Origin: Desmodus rotundus
Lineage: Eukaryota > Chordata > Mammalia > Chiroptera > Phyllostomidae
Reading direction: 5' to 3'
Assembly: GCF_022682495.2 (NCBI RefSeq)
Contig: NC_071387.1
Location: 195,340,143 to 195,404,142 of the forward strand
DNA: 64,000 nt
Of the stretch, positions 22,601 to 34,125 are shown piece after piece. The translations under genes and the position numbers were made by a program. The notes beneath the pieces were generated by a model. That model was not told where the DNA came from. It ran no database searches and saw only the letters and a list, made by a program, of their open reading frames with translations. The first letter of the stretch is position 1. Every line of letters starts with the position of its first letter.

Positions 22601-23063
22601 TGTATTAGTTTCCTAGGGACTCTGTAACAAAGTAACAACAATGAGTAGCTTAAAATGACATAAATGTGTTTTGTCACAATACAGGTGGCTACAACTTTGA
22701 AGTCAAGTCATCAGCAGGGCCATGCTTCTTCCAAGCACTCTGGGGATGAGTGCTTCTTTGTCTCCTCTAGCTGCTGGTTATCGAAGACAACCCTTGGCAT
22801 CCCTCAGCTTGTAGCTGCATCACTCCAATTCTGTAGTCCCCTTCATATGGCCATCTTCGCTCTGTGTGTGTCTGTATCTTTATGTCTTTCTCTCTCTGTC
22901 TCTTTAAAAGGACATGGGTCATTTCATTCAAGATCCACCCTTATTCATCACAACCTCATTTTAAGTAGATTTCACTTTAAAGTCCTCATTTCCAAAGAAG
23001 TTTTCATTCATAGGTGACAGGGGCTTCAACATTTAGTTTGGGGGCATAATTCAATCCACAACA
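22601..23063 (-). mobile_element. MLT1-type solo LTR (ERVL-MaLR) with 5-bp target-site duplication
   Basis: The 463-bp element runs TG to CA and is bounded by accat on both sides (22596-22600 and 23064-23068). Its plus-strand sequence is the antisense MLT1 pattern: 'tgtattagtttcctaggga' at the start, 'gtagctgcatcactccaatt' in the middle and 'cataattcaatccacaacaa' at the end. No internal region adjoins it, so it is a solo LTR. The 117-aa frame at 22664-23017 lies inside and is incidental. Confidence 0.88.
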
Positions 23064-23068
23064 ACCAT

Positions 23069-26000
23069 GTGTCTATCATGTCTAGAATCAAGGATGAATA
23101 TGAAAAAGAGGAGAAGGCGGAAATGGACAGTGGCCAAGGTGTCTCTAATGTGTGCGCCATCAAGCCGAAGGCTTGGCATTTATGTGTCCATTTTATGTAG
23201 GGTGATCAAATAATTTATTGTTGAAACAGGCCCCTCCAAGGATAGAATTAGGGTGTAATTAATCATTACTCATAAATCACAGTCCCAAATCTGAGTCATC
23301 CCAGATAACCCAAGATGTATGAACACCCTAGTTTTTATACATTCCTGTAAAGATTGTTTCAAAATAGGAAGATAACTTGATTCAGATTTATTTGCAACAA
23401 TGGTCATAGCTTTTTCAAAAATGAGAAAAAGTTCAGATAATACAATTTGGAACACAAAGTCATACATCATTTTTATTAAACCTTAAGCTGCTGTTGAACT
23501 TCATAACAACCTGAGTGATAAGAAATATCTCAAAAAATAATCTAGAACCTAGGTCTATTAAGATATATCAGTCCAGAGCTAACCAGGAAATGTCATGCAA
23601 TGAAGATTTTTAAATACCCTTGTCACTAATTTTGTAAATAAAAGACAAAATTTAGAAACAAAGTTAAAACTTTGCTGGGACATAGACCAGAAATTCCTTA
23701 ATAGTTGACTGTCATCCCTTAAGCTAACACTTTCGAATATAGTAGCTTATTTTTAAGTCTGTTTATGTAGGAAACATACATAAGAATAGGCTACTACATT
23801 CTCTTCCTTACTTAAAGAACTACACTGGTTATTTCATTATATATTCAAAGTTTGTCTTTGTTTAACACTAAAATGAACCATCCACGCTAACAACAAACAT
23901 TAATTTCTCCAAAAATCTGTCTTGCCCATTACAAAGTTTTGCTACCTTCAAAGGGTTCCCAAAGAATACTTGCTATATTCTAAATGCATTCTGTTCAATG
24001 CAATAGTTGTTTGTATGATATTCCATATCCATATACAATTTTGAGGCTATTTACTTTAGAATAATAACATTCATTTTTGTATTATCAGGAGCAACAAACA
24101 AAATACTTTGAATGGAGAAAGAGGTCATTAAATATTTGTTGAATACACATTGTTGAGGGAATACAAGTAAAAGACCACATGTATCACAAAAGTAGGAACC
24201 TTGTGCTTTTCTACAGTAAGGTTATAATTTACTGTTCCACAAACATAAGGAATAAGATAAAAACTCATGCATTATTTGGAAAATTAGTTATATTATTGTT
24301 TAAAAATGTTATGATGTTAACTATGAACCACTAATATGTCCACACTTTAAATATTACTTTGTCTCCTAAATATTTCTTCCATTGGCTCTTATATTAAATG
24401 AAATCACCCATCACAAGTTAAAGATCCTCTAAACTTCTTTTTCACTTGATAATGAACTCATTATAAATGATGGAAATTCAAATTATATATATTTTCAGGT
24501 ATTTAAATCTCAGCAACATTTTATTCAGTCCATCTTGGTGGCATTATCTATATCTTTTTAATACTCATTTTCATCTCTTAGAAATACCTTACTGAATGAG
24601 CGGGCAAGACAATTCTAGATGTGCGTAGCTAACCAGCAGAGGTGTGATGAGTTTGTGTTGGTGGGTCGGAGAGGAGGGGGGATGGGCAGGAAGGAGAAAG
24701 AGAAAAAGAGGATTTATATAATGCACATGCTCTCAAACTCATGCCTTTTAAATATTTTCTTAAAGGTTATCTATTAACAAGCATTTTAAGGCTAAGGAAA
24801 CAATATTAGATTAAGAAAATTAAAATCACCTTATATGCATTTGTTATCTTCATCAACTATGGGGGAAGACCATAACCTTAACCTCGCCAGATCGTATGCT
24901 GAGTAGTTCTTGGATACTGGTTACAGTGAGGCAGATAACAGGATAATCACAAAGGAGAAACAGATGTTTCACACAGAATCTGGTTACAGTGGAGAAGTCC
25001 TTTTCTCTCATCTGAATAACACTGTGAAGGTAATTTACAATTGGCTATATTTCAAATTGGTGAAATGTTTCCATAATGATTATTACCTGAAAGTGTTACG
25101 ATTTGCCTAGTATTGAGAAGGACTCCTCTCTAACCATCTGTTTCCTGTACTTGCCTTCAAGCACATGTCCCCATGCTGTTTCAGGTTGGTAGCGTTCACT
25201 TGAATGTTATTCTCTGTCAGGAGCAAATAGTAAAAGGAAGTGCCTCATTTTCTTCTCCCTTGGTCTATGACTGCTCATTAGTAGTTTTAACATTTTATGA
25301 ATTCACACTTGTATATGTAGAGAGGTAAGTATCCATATTTCAACTGGAAGCAATTACTTATGTTTTTGTTTGATTTTACTAAGTGCATTTTTCGGCTAAA
25401 ACCATTTCTCTGTATTTAGACCTTCAAAAGCTAGAGGAAATACACTTCTAAGGAAAACTGTTTATGTGTCTAACTGAGCAGTAAATGTAGAGTGCATTAT
25501 ACTAATTATGTTGACAAGTGAACTTGCAATCAATAAATTAATTCAATTTTGGGTAACTAGCATAATAAGTATGACTTTACATACGGTAAAAGTTCAAGGG
25601 GAAAACATGAAATACGAAGAGTACTGAGAATAACTAATTAACATTTGGCTTTATTTTTAATAGAGATATGTATTAGTCAAGCATATTCACCAGCATTATC
25701 TCAATTATGTTATTTTTACATAATCATACCTCCATACATAGGGCAAATCACCAAATTAATTTCAAAAAATTTTCTGTGAAAAGAAAATGTGACTAGACAT
25801 TCTACATGTGTACCACAAAACTCTTTTTATTATTTTTTGAGGTTTGTATAATAGATACTTGCAATAGTTCACATTCTATAAAAAATTGTTCAGTGAGACT
25901 TTTTTTAGGACCAGAGTAACATCAGCATGCACGAGTTTAGTAGCACTCCTCTGCTGATAACAATATCTTATATTTTAATAAAACTTTGACTAACCTGATA

Positions 26001-26299
26001 ATGAGACATACATATTTTTGTGGCAGAGCTATTTTCTGCATCGTTTATAAAATGATCTGTGTGTGTCTATGGATCTATAATGACTGGAGGTGTTGCAATT
26101 ATGGACATTCCCTTCAGACGGTCGCTCGATACTTACTTTCTTCTGGCCAAGGAAACACACAAAAAGATACCACAAGTTTGACATAGCAGAGGATAGCACA
26201 CTTTTTGAAATTCTTCACTTCAAAATCTTTCTGTAGTTCTTTGCATTGGCAAACGAATATTAAAAAACATTAGCAACTCTCACTAAGTGAATGAGTAAA
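23069..26299. other. AT-rich stretch, nothing recognised
   Basis: No gene or classified repeat was recognised. Around 23070-23330 there is a slightly GC-richer patch of unknown origin. Confidence 0.4.
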
Positions 26300-26309
26300 G
26301 TTATTCTCA

Positions 26310-27318
26310 CATTTGTGGGTCACAGACCCTAAGCGGATCTTCAATACCCCACCTCCTGGTAAAATCATCCCCTTGCATGTGGGCAGGTTCTCACTTGCCT
26401 CTAATGAATCCCTTGATTGGTAACATTTTAAGGCAAGGGAAATGGGACTCGTGATTTTATGAAAGATTCTTCTTGCTGGCTTACTGACATAAACAGCCTG
26501 TTGGGGAAGGTCTTTAAGAAGATGTGACTTCTGATTTGATCTGCAGGCTGGACCAAGGTATTTGGAGGTTCCCCACTCATTCCCCATGCTCGGAATGTGT
26601 GCTGTTCTTGATTTTTCTCCCTACAACCTACCCAAGGACACAACCTTGAAACAGTCATGGGGCTATGAGACCATCTGCACTTGGTACATGACTGAACCCT
26701 GTTAAATCTGTTTGGTACTGACTGGACCTTGTTAAAGCCTATATAAACATTTACGGTTTGGCAGGTGGGTCTGGAAAACTTCTTCTCTTGTGGCTGCCCT
26801 AGACCAGCCTCATAAGTAAGTTCTTTTGCTTATTAAACCTGCCACCTACCAGTCTGGAGTGATCTGCCTTTTTCTTCAGTCTTTCCCTTCCCTCTGCATA
26901 ATGGAGCCAGTTTCAGGGGAAGCTCCCAGCCAGGTTTTGCAGCGAGCACAGTCATGCCGAGGAAGCTCACCTGACAAAAGAGTGCAGGAAGACTCTAGGA
27001 ACTCTGAAAGGCCTCTGGGACCTGAGAGCAGCCTCCAGAAAACAGCCAGTAAAATCGGAGGCTCTCAGTCATCCAGTCGTAAGTAAATGAATTCTGCCAA
27101 AGACTTGAATGAACTTGGAAGCAGACTCTTCCCTAGTAGATCCCACAGATGAGAACATAGCTCAGCTGTCACTGGAGTGCAGCCTTGTGAGACCCAAAGC
27201 AGAGTCCCTAGCAAAGCTGTGCTGGGACTCCTGAATGCTGTGAAAAATAAATGCATTCTGTTTTAACCCACTAAGTTCGTGTTGTGATAATTGTGCAGCA
27301 GTAGAAAAGAGGTACCGT
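26310..27318 (+). mobile_element. MLT1-type LTR, split by a younger LTR
   Basis: The left part (26310-26498) contains 'cttgcatgtgggcaggttct', typical of the MLT1 5' half. The right part (about 26900-27318) carries the MLT1 3' half: 'gaattctgccaaagacttga', 'gcagccttgtgagacccaaa', and the end with AATAAA near 27247 and 'ttaacccactaagttcgtg'. The intervening segment lacks MLT1 character and has LTR features of its own. Orientation is plus, opposite to the copy at 22.6 kb. Confidence 0.72.
26499..26898 (+). mobile_element. Solo LTR-like insertion inside MLT1, class unassigned
   Basis: This approximately 400-bp segment begins TG and ends CA. It contains a TATA-type box 'ctatataaac' (26740-26749), a stretch of about 90 bp, an ATTAAA polyadenylation signal near 26831 and a pyrimidine-rich U5-like end, an order typical of U3-R-U5. 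No matching short duplication was found at the chosen ends, so the boundaries may be off by some bases. Confidence 0.5.
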
Positions 27319-27819
27319 ATGTGAATATGCTGATAATTTTATATATCCAAATTAAAGCATAGTACAGCAAACATATCAAATCGACTCATTTCTGTAGATG
27401 TAAGTTTTCTTGTCTTCCTTGATAATCAGTGTCAAAAAGAGTTTTAATAAAAATGGTGATTTGTTTCAGTCATGTTAAAAAATGCCAGTGGTCAGGCCCT
27501 TAATACCTCAGGCCATGAAGCCATATGTCTATACCATCCTGAATTCAAATAGATTTTTAAGAGCTGTTTGTTGGGAGGAGAAAGTGGCAGGTGGGAAGGC
27601 CACATGTGTGGAGCAAATTTAGGAATAAGTATCAGGAGGAGAGCAACTGGAAACTTCAGAGCTGCTTCTAATGCCCACTCCCCATCCATACTCTACCCGG
27701 GCCAAACCTCTTAAATTGGAAAATGTATCCATCTGACAGCTGCTCTGGAACTCCAAACTTTCTGGGGCAGAAACCACTTTCCAGCGATAAATAGATATAT
27801 GTGGGGAAGAATTAACTGA
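27319..27819. other. Nothing recognised
   Basis: No repeat family or coding signal was recognised. Confidence 0.35.
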
Positions 27820-28027
27820 TTTTTAAAAGTATTATATTTATTTATTGTTAGAGAAGAATGGAGGGACAAAGAGGGAGAGAAACATCAATGTGTAGTTGCT
27901 TCTCACATGCCCTCCGTGGGGGATCTGGCCGGCAACCCAGGTATGTGCCCTGACTGGGAATCGAACCACCAACCCTTTGCTTAATATAAGGCCTGTACTC
28001 AATTCATTGAGCCACACCGGTCAGGGC
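27820..28027 (-). mobile_element. VES SINE
   Basis: On the minus strand the element starts at 28027 with 'gccctgaccggtgtggctca', passes the B-box-like 'ggttcgattcccagtcaggg' and ends in an A-rich tail (plus-strand T/A run at 27820-27850). It is a full-length copy and closer to the family pattern than the one at 6.2 kb. Confidence 0.92.
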
Positions 28028-30080
28028 CATTTTTTATAACTTACCAAAAAAAGCATGTTAGACTCCTAATAATAAAATTCAACCTATATAAAAAGATGTA
28101 CATCTTTTAAAACAGAAGACTATTGATTTGAGTATGACATATTGAGATGTTCCAAGATATATTTTACAGATGCTAGTTTAGTGAAAAACAATCCATTTGA
28201 ATGTATTCATCTCAGAAACAGACTGTGAAGTAAACATGGATTACCTATCAAAACAACATATATTTAATGTCAGACTGGGTTATTTGATGAAGAGGTTGTA
28301 TTTTAGCTTTCAGCTTCTCTATATCCCACACAGATGCTGAAAGTATGATACATAATTGGAAAGTGCCATAAATAGCAATTAAATGGCCTTGGACTAACTT
28401 CAATTAAGGGTTTATAATACAGCTGACCTTTGTTAATTAGGCACTAGAATATAATAGAATTCAATGTAATAGCTGTTTTCTCAAATACTTTGCACTGCAT
28501 TTTTTAAGGAGAAAAAAATAAATGAAATGTGTGAAGGTACCTATTTTTTCTCATTGAAGGAATTTCTGCAATATGTTCTGTGTTCCATAAACACATGAAT
28601 TGGCCATTTCTATTTCTGTATCTTTATCTAGCTCACTAGGTCATTCCAAAGCAAATCCATATACTGGAGATTCGCATCCAGACATTAGATGTTAATACAC
28701 TGATTCAAAGCTTTTGTTCTGTGGGTGGATGCTGGACAACAGGCTCTTCTTCCTGGCCAATTTCTACTCACCATCTTTTTTTTCTTTTGTAAAAACATGT
28801 TGCTGAGAGTACATTTTCTTGAATTACTTTAAATTTACCTAATAAAATATATTGGAAATATACAGTTGGAATTCTCAGAATCCTAAAACATCTTAATAGG
28901 TAGAATAAATTGAGATTTATAAAACTTCAAATTAAACCCTTCACTTTATACATAATTCATATTTTATTTTTATTTCAATGAAATATATTTATAAACTTCC
29001 TAAATTTCATTATTTAAATATAAATGAATATTTAGATAAGATTTAATAGAAGAAAACAGGAATTTAAACCAGAAATCTTGATTGGCTATAAAGTTATTAA
29101 GGATTATCATTATAAGGCACACAAATGGGTGAATTTCTCTAACCTGCTTTAAGTGCAGGTAGCAGTAGGGACTCACTTTGTGCTAGTTTATTATGTCTAA
29201 TCTAGAGCAAAGCCCTACAGGAATTCAAATGGTAATAAACAGTCATTATGACTCTAATCATTGACTTAGTCTGATTTTGTAAGCTGTTCATCTTTTTATC
29301 ACTAAAAAATATTAAAACAACAACCACAAACAAACAAGTAAGAGGAAGCCAGGCCAGGAAATTTGCTCTTCGTGGTTGGGAACCTCATTTTGAATGTTTG
29401 AGAGTGGGTTGGTCCCCAAGTCTCTGGAGGTATTTCTTCAAAACAGAAGACTGTACTGATTCTGTTGTCTCCGTGCAATCTCTCTGGAACAATGGAATTG
29501 GCCCCACATAACTGTAAGCTTTTTGGGTTCATTCCTGGAGGCTTCGCCTAGCCACAGCAGCAGAAACATTTGTGTTACTCAGAGGAACTTCTGGAACACG
29601 TGACCTGCCTTGGGTCTCTCTAGCTGTGCATTTACCCCCAAGAGTACATTTTTTTAAATTTTAAAGAATCATTTTTTTTGGATCTCACTTATTTAAAGGG
29701 GCTCAATGCATTAAGAAGAAAGTTGAGAGGAGAGAGGCTATTAAAAGATTTACATGTTATCTTTGATCCTAAAGAATACAACATAAAATTTATTACATAG
29801 AGAATTTGTTTTGAAATAAACCTTGTGATAATGATATTTTATTAAAATATTCTTTGATATAATAACTTGAGTACCCTAAAATTTAAGTTAATCAGTGAGA
29901 AACTAGTTGATTATTTCTCCATTTATTATAGAAAAATGATATAAGTGGATATAAGCAGATTTGAAAACTAGTCTCATGAAGAATCCCATTCCTGATATTT
30001 TATGCTTCTTGTGATCCAAAATCTTTAAAATACTAGTGTATGTAGAATTTGCGAGATTACAGGTAAAGTATTATTATGCT
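28028..30080. other. AT-rich stretch without recognised repeats
   Basis: Nothing classified. The stretch at about 28260-28620 is rich in TAATTA-type and CAATTA-type words and free of repeats, which would fit a conserved noncoding block, but conservation cannot be judged from one sequence. Confidence 0.35.
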
Positions 30081-30084
30081 TTTT

Positions 30085-30369
30085 TAAATTAATTTCTTTT
30101 TATATTATCGTTTAAGTATAGTTATCTCCATCTTCCCCCTCCATTATGCCCCCTGCCCCACCCATTCCTGCCTCCCACCCTGGAACCCACCCCCTTTGGC
30201 TTTGTCCATGTGTCCTTTATACATGTTCTTTGAGGGTCCTTTCCCTGTTTTCCCCCATTATCCCTCTCCCCTCTCCCCTGTGGTTACTCTCAGTGTGTTC
30301 TTTATTTCCAAGTCTCTGGTTCTATTTTGCTCATTTGTTTGTTTTGTTGATTAGGTTCTACTTATAGGT
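30085..30369 (-). mobile_element. 5'-truncated L1 3' UTR
   Basis: The plus strand carries the antisense of a bat L1 3' UTR: T-rich start, 'gtatagttatctccatcttc', a long C-rich run (30130-30285) including 'tgtccatgtgtcctttatac', and 'caagtctctggttctatttt', which parallels the ORF2-proximal part of the 3' UTR at 40.3 kb. It is more diverged than the 40-kb copy. Confidence 0.82.
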
Positions 30370-30399
30370 GCTTTCTTAAGGACAATAGAAAAAAACAAA

Positions 30400-30600
30400 A
30401 GTTCCTGAGAGTTTGAGTTAGACTTGAGTTAAAACTCCAATTTGGTCATTTGCAGACTGACCGTAGGCAAACTACTTAAACTCTTGGAAGTTAAGTTTCC
30501 TTATCTATAAAATGGAGATGACAAAAAATTTACAAAGTTAGGACTAGAATCACATGTGAATGTGATTATAAAATGACAATTCAAGGATTATAAAAATTTA
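30400..30600 (+). mobile_element. MIR SINE
   Basis: The plus strand follows the MIR core: 'gtaggcaaactacttaaact', then 'aagtttccttatctataaaatgg' in shortened, diverged form, then AT-rich 3' sequence. Confidence 0.75.
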
Positions 30601-30986
30601 GTCATAGTAGAGAACTGTGGCAAACAATCACAAAAGATACATCATGTTAAAACTGAGAACCATGTAGCTCTCAGTTTAATTGTATAATTTAATTATACAT
30701 TTATTATAAAATATATAATAAAACCCTATACAGCTCTTTAAAATGTATAAAGATATATGGACTCTGGACATTATATTTATGAACCTATCTACCTCTCTAT
30801 CTCTTTATCCATCTATCATCCATGATTATGTTTTTAGTCTTTTAGATGGCTGTGTATAAATTTCTTGTAGCCCTTTATGTATTGGACTTGCCTTCATGCC
30901 TTCAACTACAGATTGAGCTTGGGCTTGGAATTGTTTCTTAGGTACCTATTATTTGTCTTCCATTACTTACTGTACTTGTTTAAAGG

Positions 30987-31213
30987 CAGCAATTTTCAGT
31001 CTGTGAGCTGCAAGAATTTTTAAAACATGCAATGCCTGACAATTTAATCACTGACCTTTTTTCCCTTAAACTGTCAAATAAAAAAAAATGACAACAGCCA
31101 ATGTAACAATAGCCATCTGGCATGAGTGTACATATGTGTGTGTGTGTATATATGATGCAGAATTTTAATCAGTTTTTGTGTGCCATGTGATAACAAAGGT
31201 TGAAGATCACTAC
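30987..31213 (+). mobile_element. hAT-like miniature inverted-repeat element
   Basis: The 5' end 'cagcaattttcagtctgtga' and the 3' end 'aaaggttgaagatcactact' are imperfect inverted repeats of the hAT type ('cag.g.ttttcaa'). The flanks 'tttaaagg' and 'ctttaagg' resemble a diverged 8-bp duplication. The roughly 230-bp internal sequence, including 'aaaaaaaatgacaacagcca' and a GT-rich patch, matches a pattern I associate with non-autonomous hAT elements of bats. It encodes no transposase. Confidence 0.6.
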
Positions 31214-31714
31214 TTTAAGGTAATAAGACACCAGTAAATATTATTTGTGTTGATTTATTTTAGGAATAACTTGTGATTTTTACCTTCAATGTATATATAT
31301 CACAGAAAATCATGTGCTTTCATTTCTATTGCTTTATATGATCCTTGACTATAGTTGTATATTATCTGTTTTATATTTTGTGTTGATAAAGCATCACTTG
31401 TTAAACATCTAGGCAAGTGCACATTTTTGTTCCATCTGTTTTTAGTAAGAAAATTACAGTAAATAGGAGCTATGTTGGCAGGGAAAATTAGTTTTCCATA
31501 TGAATTGGTGTTTTTATGATAATTTAATCTATGATGAGAATAGATCGAGAATAGAATAGAACAGAATGATCGAGGTTGATCAATTACATTTTATTAATAT
31601 GGGCTACACTTGTGCCACTATAAACCTATTGTTGGTCAATGTGGATCACAGACAAATTCTAGAATAAGTAATTTCAAACAAATACTTATTTTACAGAGTT
31701 CAATTTAGTGGTAT
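31214..31714. other. AT-rich stretch, nothing recognised
   Basis: No repeat family or coding signal was recognised. Confidence 0.35.
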
Positions 31715-31910
31715 TTTTCAAGTCTCTATTCTGTCCATGGCACTGTGTCAGATGGTGGGGATAAAAATATAAATAAGCAATAGTCACTGACCTCAAGAAC
31801 AGATTACAAAACACACTAATGTAAAGAGATACTTGTCATCTAGGAAATAGAAGTTGCTATTGAGTCACATATAATGTCATAAAGTACTATAAGAATATAT
31901 CCAGGGGAAC
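31715..31910 (-). mobile_element. L2 (CR1-clade LINE) 3' fragment
   Basis: The plus strand shows the antisense L2 end pattern: 'tccatggcactgtgtcagat', 'ggtggggataaaaatataaa' and 'cagtcactgacctcaagaac' in slightly altered form. It is diverged. Confidence 0.55.
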
Positions 31911-33508
31911 ATTTAATTCAGTTTTATCAAAGGGATTCGGTAGATAAATAATCCCTTAGGAAACAGAATTCAAGTAGGATAGAGAAAAATGTTACTACAA
32001 ACTTGGAACTGAAGTTCTATACTCAAAGGCATTATCAGAAATCTAACAAGATAATTTCTCTAAATTCCAAGTAGCAATAAATCGTAAGGAGAAGGTAGTT
32101 GTCAAAAAGATTCAGTGGACTTCCCTCAGCTGGTCCCTAAAATCACAGGAATTTGAAAAGTGACAAGTTGTAGATACTCCTCACTGAGTCAGAAAACTTT
32201 TTCTCAATATATTTTTGCCTTGAGCCACATCTGAACAACAACAACAACAAAGTCAGAAATTTGCCCGAAGAGTCACTTTCTCTTGACTGTCCTATCATTC
32301 TACTTCAAATAATTTGCTTATCTTTACCTTTCTTTTCCTGAGCTGTTCTGCTCTGATAGAACCCAAATGCTCTTCCAACAATACCTCAAAAGATAAACAA
32401 TTAAAAAATAAGAACAGATTTTCATTTTAAAAAATACATTTTCTAATAAGGGAATTTAAATATATGGTGAGTTTGCAAAAATAAGGAACATTAAAATGAT
32501 AATTCATGTTATTGGGGAATTTATCTTTTTACATATATTTAATTGTTTAATAATTGCTCCTTCAGTAGTTTATTTATGTAAGCAAAAATAAAGACAGAAA
32601 ATAAGTATATTACCAGCAGCTAATAACTTTTACTGCATTATGGTGGCCAGGCATAAGTGCAAGTATAAAGTTTACAGTTTTCTTCTAATTACATTTCCTG
32701 GCACTCCCCTGTGCTTTTCACTGCATGCTGTGTGTTTGCCCCAGTTTGGTGTGATGCTTTGGACTCTACACCTCACTCGCCCCACCTCACATGCCATCTT
32801 GAGACCAGGTAGCCAGCTGTGAGAGCCTGTGATCCCCTCCTGGGGTTGGCCATTTAAAGCTGATGAGACGGAGATCCATTTATGCAGGAGGTCTCAAAAC
32901 ACCTGCAGTGTGGTTCCCAGAGTGAACAAACGGAGTGGGAGGTGGGTTGTGTTCGAAATACTATTTCTCCTTTTAAAGAAGAGGTTGAGAATTAATCCTG
33001 CCTCCTATGCTGAGGTGAGTCAGCACTTAAGAGGACTGCAGGCGAGAGGATTTCACGCCAGGGTTCTGTGTGGAAAACAAAGAAAACTAGGGTTAGGGAA
33101 GAAATGCACCCTGCTCAACAAGAATGTGTAGTGGATCCTGTGCTTCAGTGGAAAAGCTCCCACTTCCCTAATGATATCTCCCCGATAATTCCTTTGTGTG
33201 TGAGTTGACCAGCTGTGCTATTGGTGTGAGTCAGTGTGAGTCAGTGTGGGGTTATGAGGGTGGAATATGACTATGTCATGTGAGACGACCAAATGTGCCT
33301 TTGTTTTGTTTTCCCTCATAATGGAAGAATATACTTAGCTGACTGAATTCTGGCCCCTGGATTTTAGAAGGGGCTTGGTTTCTAAATTATTTAATATGGC
33401 CACATTCATTTTTTAAGTCTGTTTCATTAGTCAACTTTTCCCACCCAGAGAATAAATATCTGTCTCCTGCTATGATTGGGTAGAAATTGTCTCCTTGCTG
33501 AATTCAGA
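31911..33508. other. Unclassified sequence, GC-richer at 32.7-33.3 kb
   Basis: A short AAC repeat lies near 32235-32252 and a small tandem of 'tcagtgtgag' near 33228-33249. The GC-richer part, with small open frames at 32640-32822 and 32829-33131, was not recognised as a gene or repeat. Confidence 0.35.
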
Positions 33509-34120
33509 TGTATTGATTTCCTATTGAATAACAAATCAACATAGATGACACGTTAAAATAACATCTGTTTATTATGTCACAGTACTTTAGCTCAGAAGCT
33601 GAAGTAAGCTCGAATGGGCTCTCTGCTTAGTTTCTCATGGGCTTAATGGAGTTAGTTCAAACAGGCTGAAGGCTTATCTGGAGACTCCCAGGAAGAATTT
33701 GCTGGAAGTTCCTATCAGTTGTTGGCCGAATTTAGTTTGTTGAACTTGTCCCTGTTTGCCTGCTGGCTGTTAGCCAGGGCTGCTGTCAATTTTTAAATGC
33801 TGCCTATGCCCCTTGGCACATGATCTCTTCCATTGTTAGATGCCCTTCAGGCTTCAAATCTCTGGTCTCTTTTGCTTGCCAGCAAGTGATAATCTGTTGT
33901 TTTTAAGAGGCTGGAATGATTCCATTAGGCCACCTGGATAATCCAGGATAATCTCCCTACTTTACAATGAACTGATTAGTAATTTTAAGTACATCTGTAA
34001 AGCTCGTATGTCAGGAAACATGGCATATTTGAGGATTTGGTATACCCTCACAGTTACAGTCCCCTGACTTAGCGTAGAAAATGTTGGGGTGGGTAAAGTT
34101 TTAGAATTCTACCTACCACA
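33509..34120 (-). mobile_element. ERVL-MaLR-like solo LTR
   Basis: The 612-bp element runs TG to CA, with nearly identical 5-bp flanks (tcaga at 33504-33508, acaga at 34121-34125). The plus strand is an antisense MaLR-type pattern: 'tgtattgatttcctattga' at the start, 'ggccacctggataatccagg' near 33930 and 'attctacctaccaca' at the end. It is similar in layout to the MLT1 LTR at 22.6 kb but more diverged. Confidence 0.68.
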
Positions 34121-34125
34121 ACAGA

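Noticed and set aside
22664..23017. 117-aa open frame
   Set aside because: It lies wholly inside the MLT1-type solo LTR, which is non-coding.
26740..26749. TATA box considered as the promoter of a host gene
   Set aside because: It sits at the expected place inside an LTR-like U3 region, and no downstream exon is recognisable.
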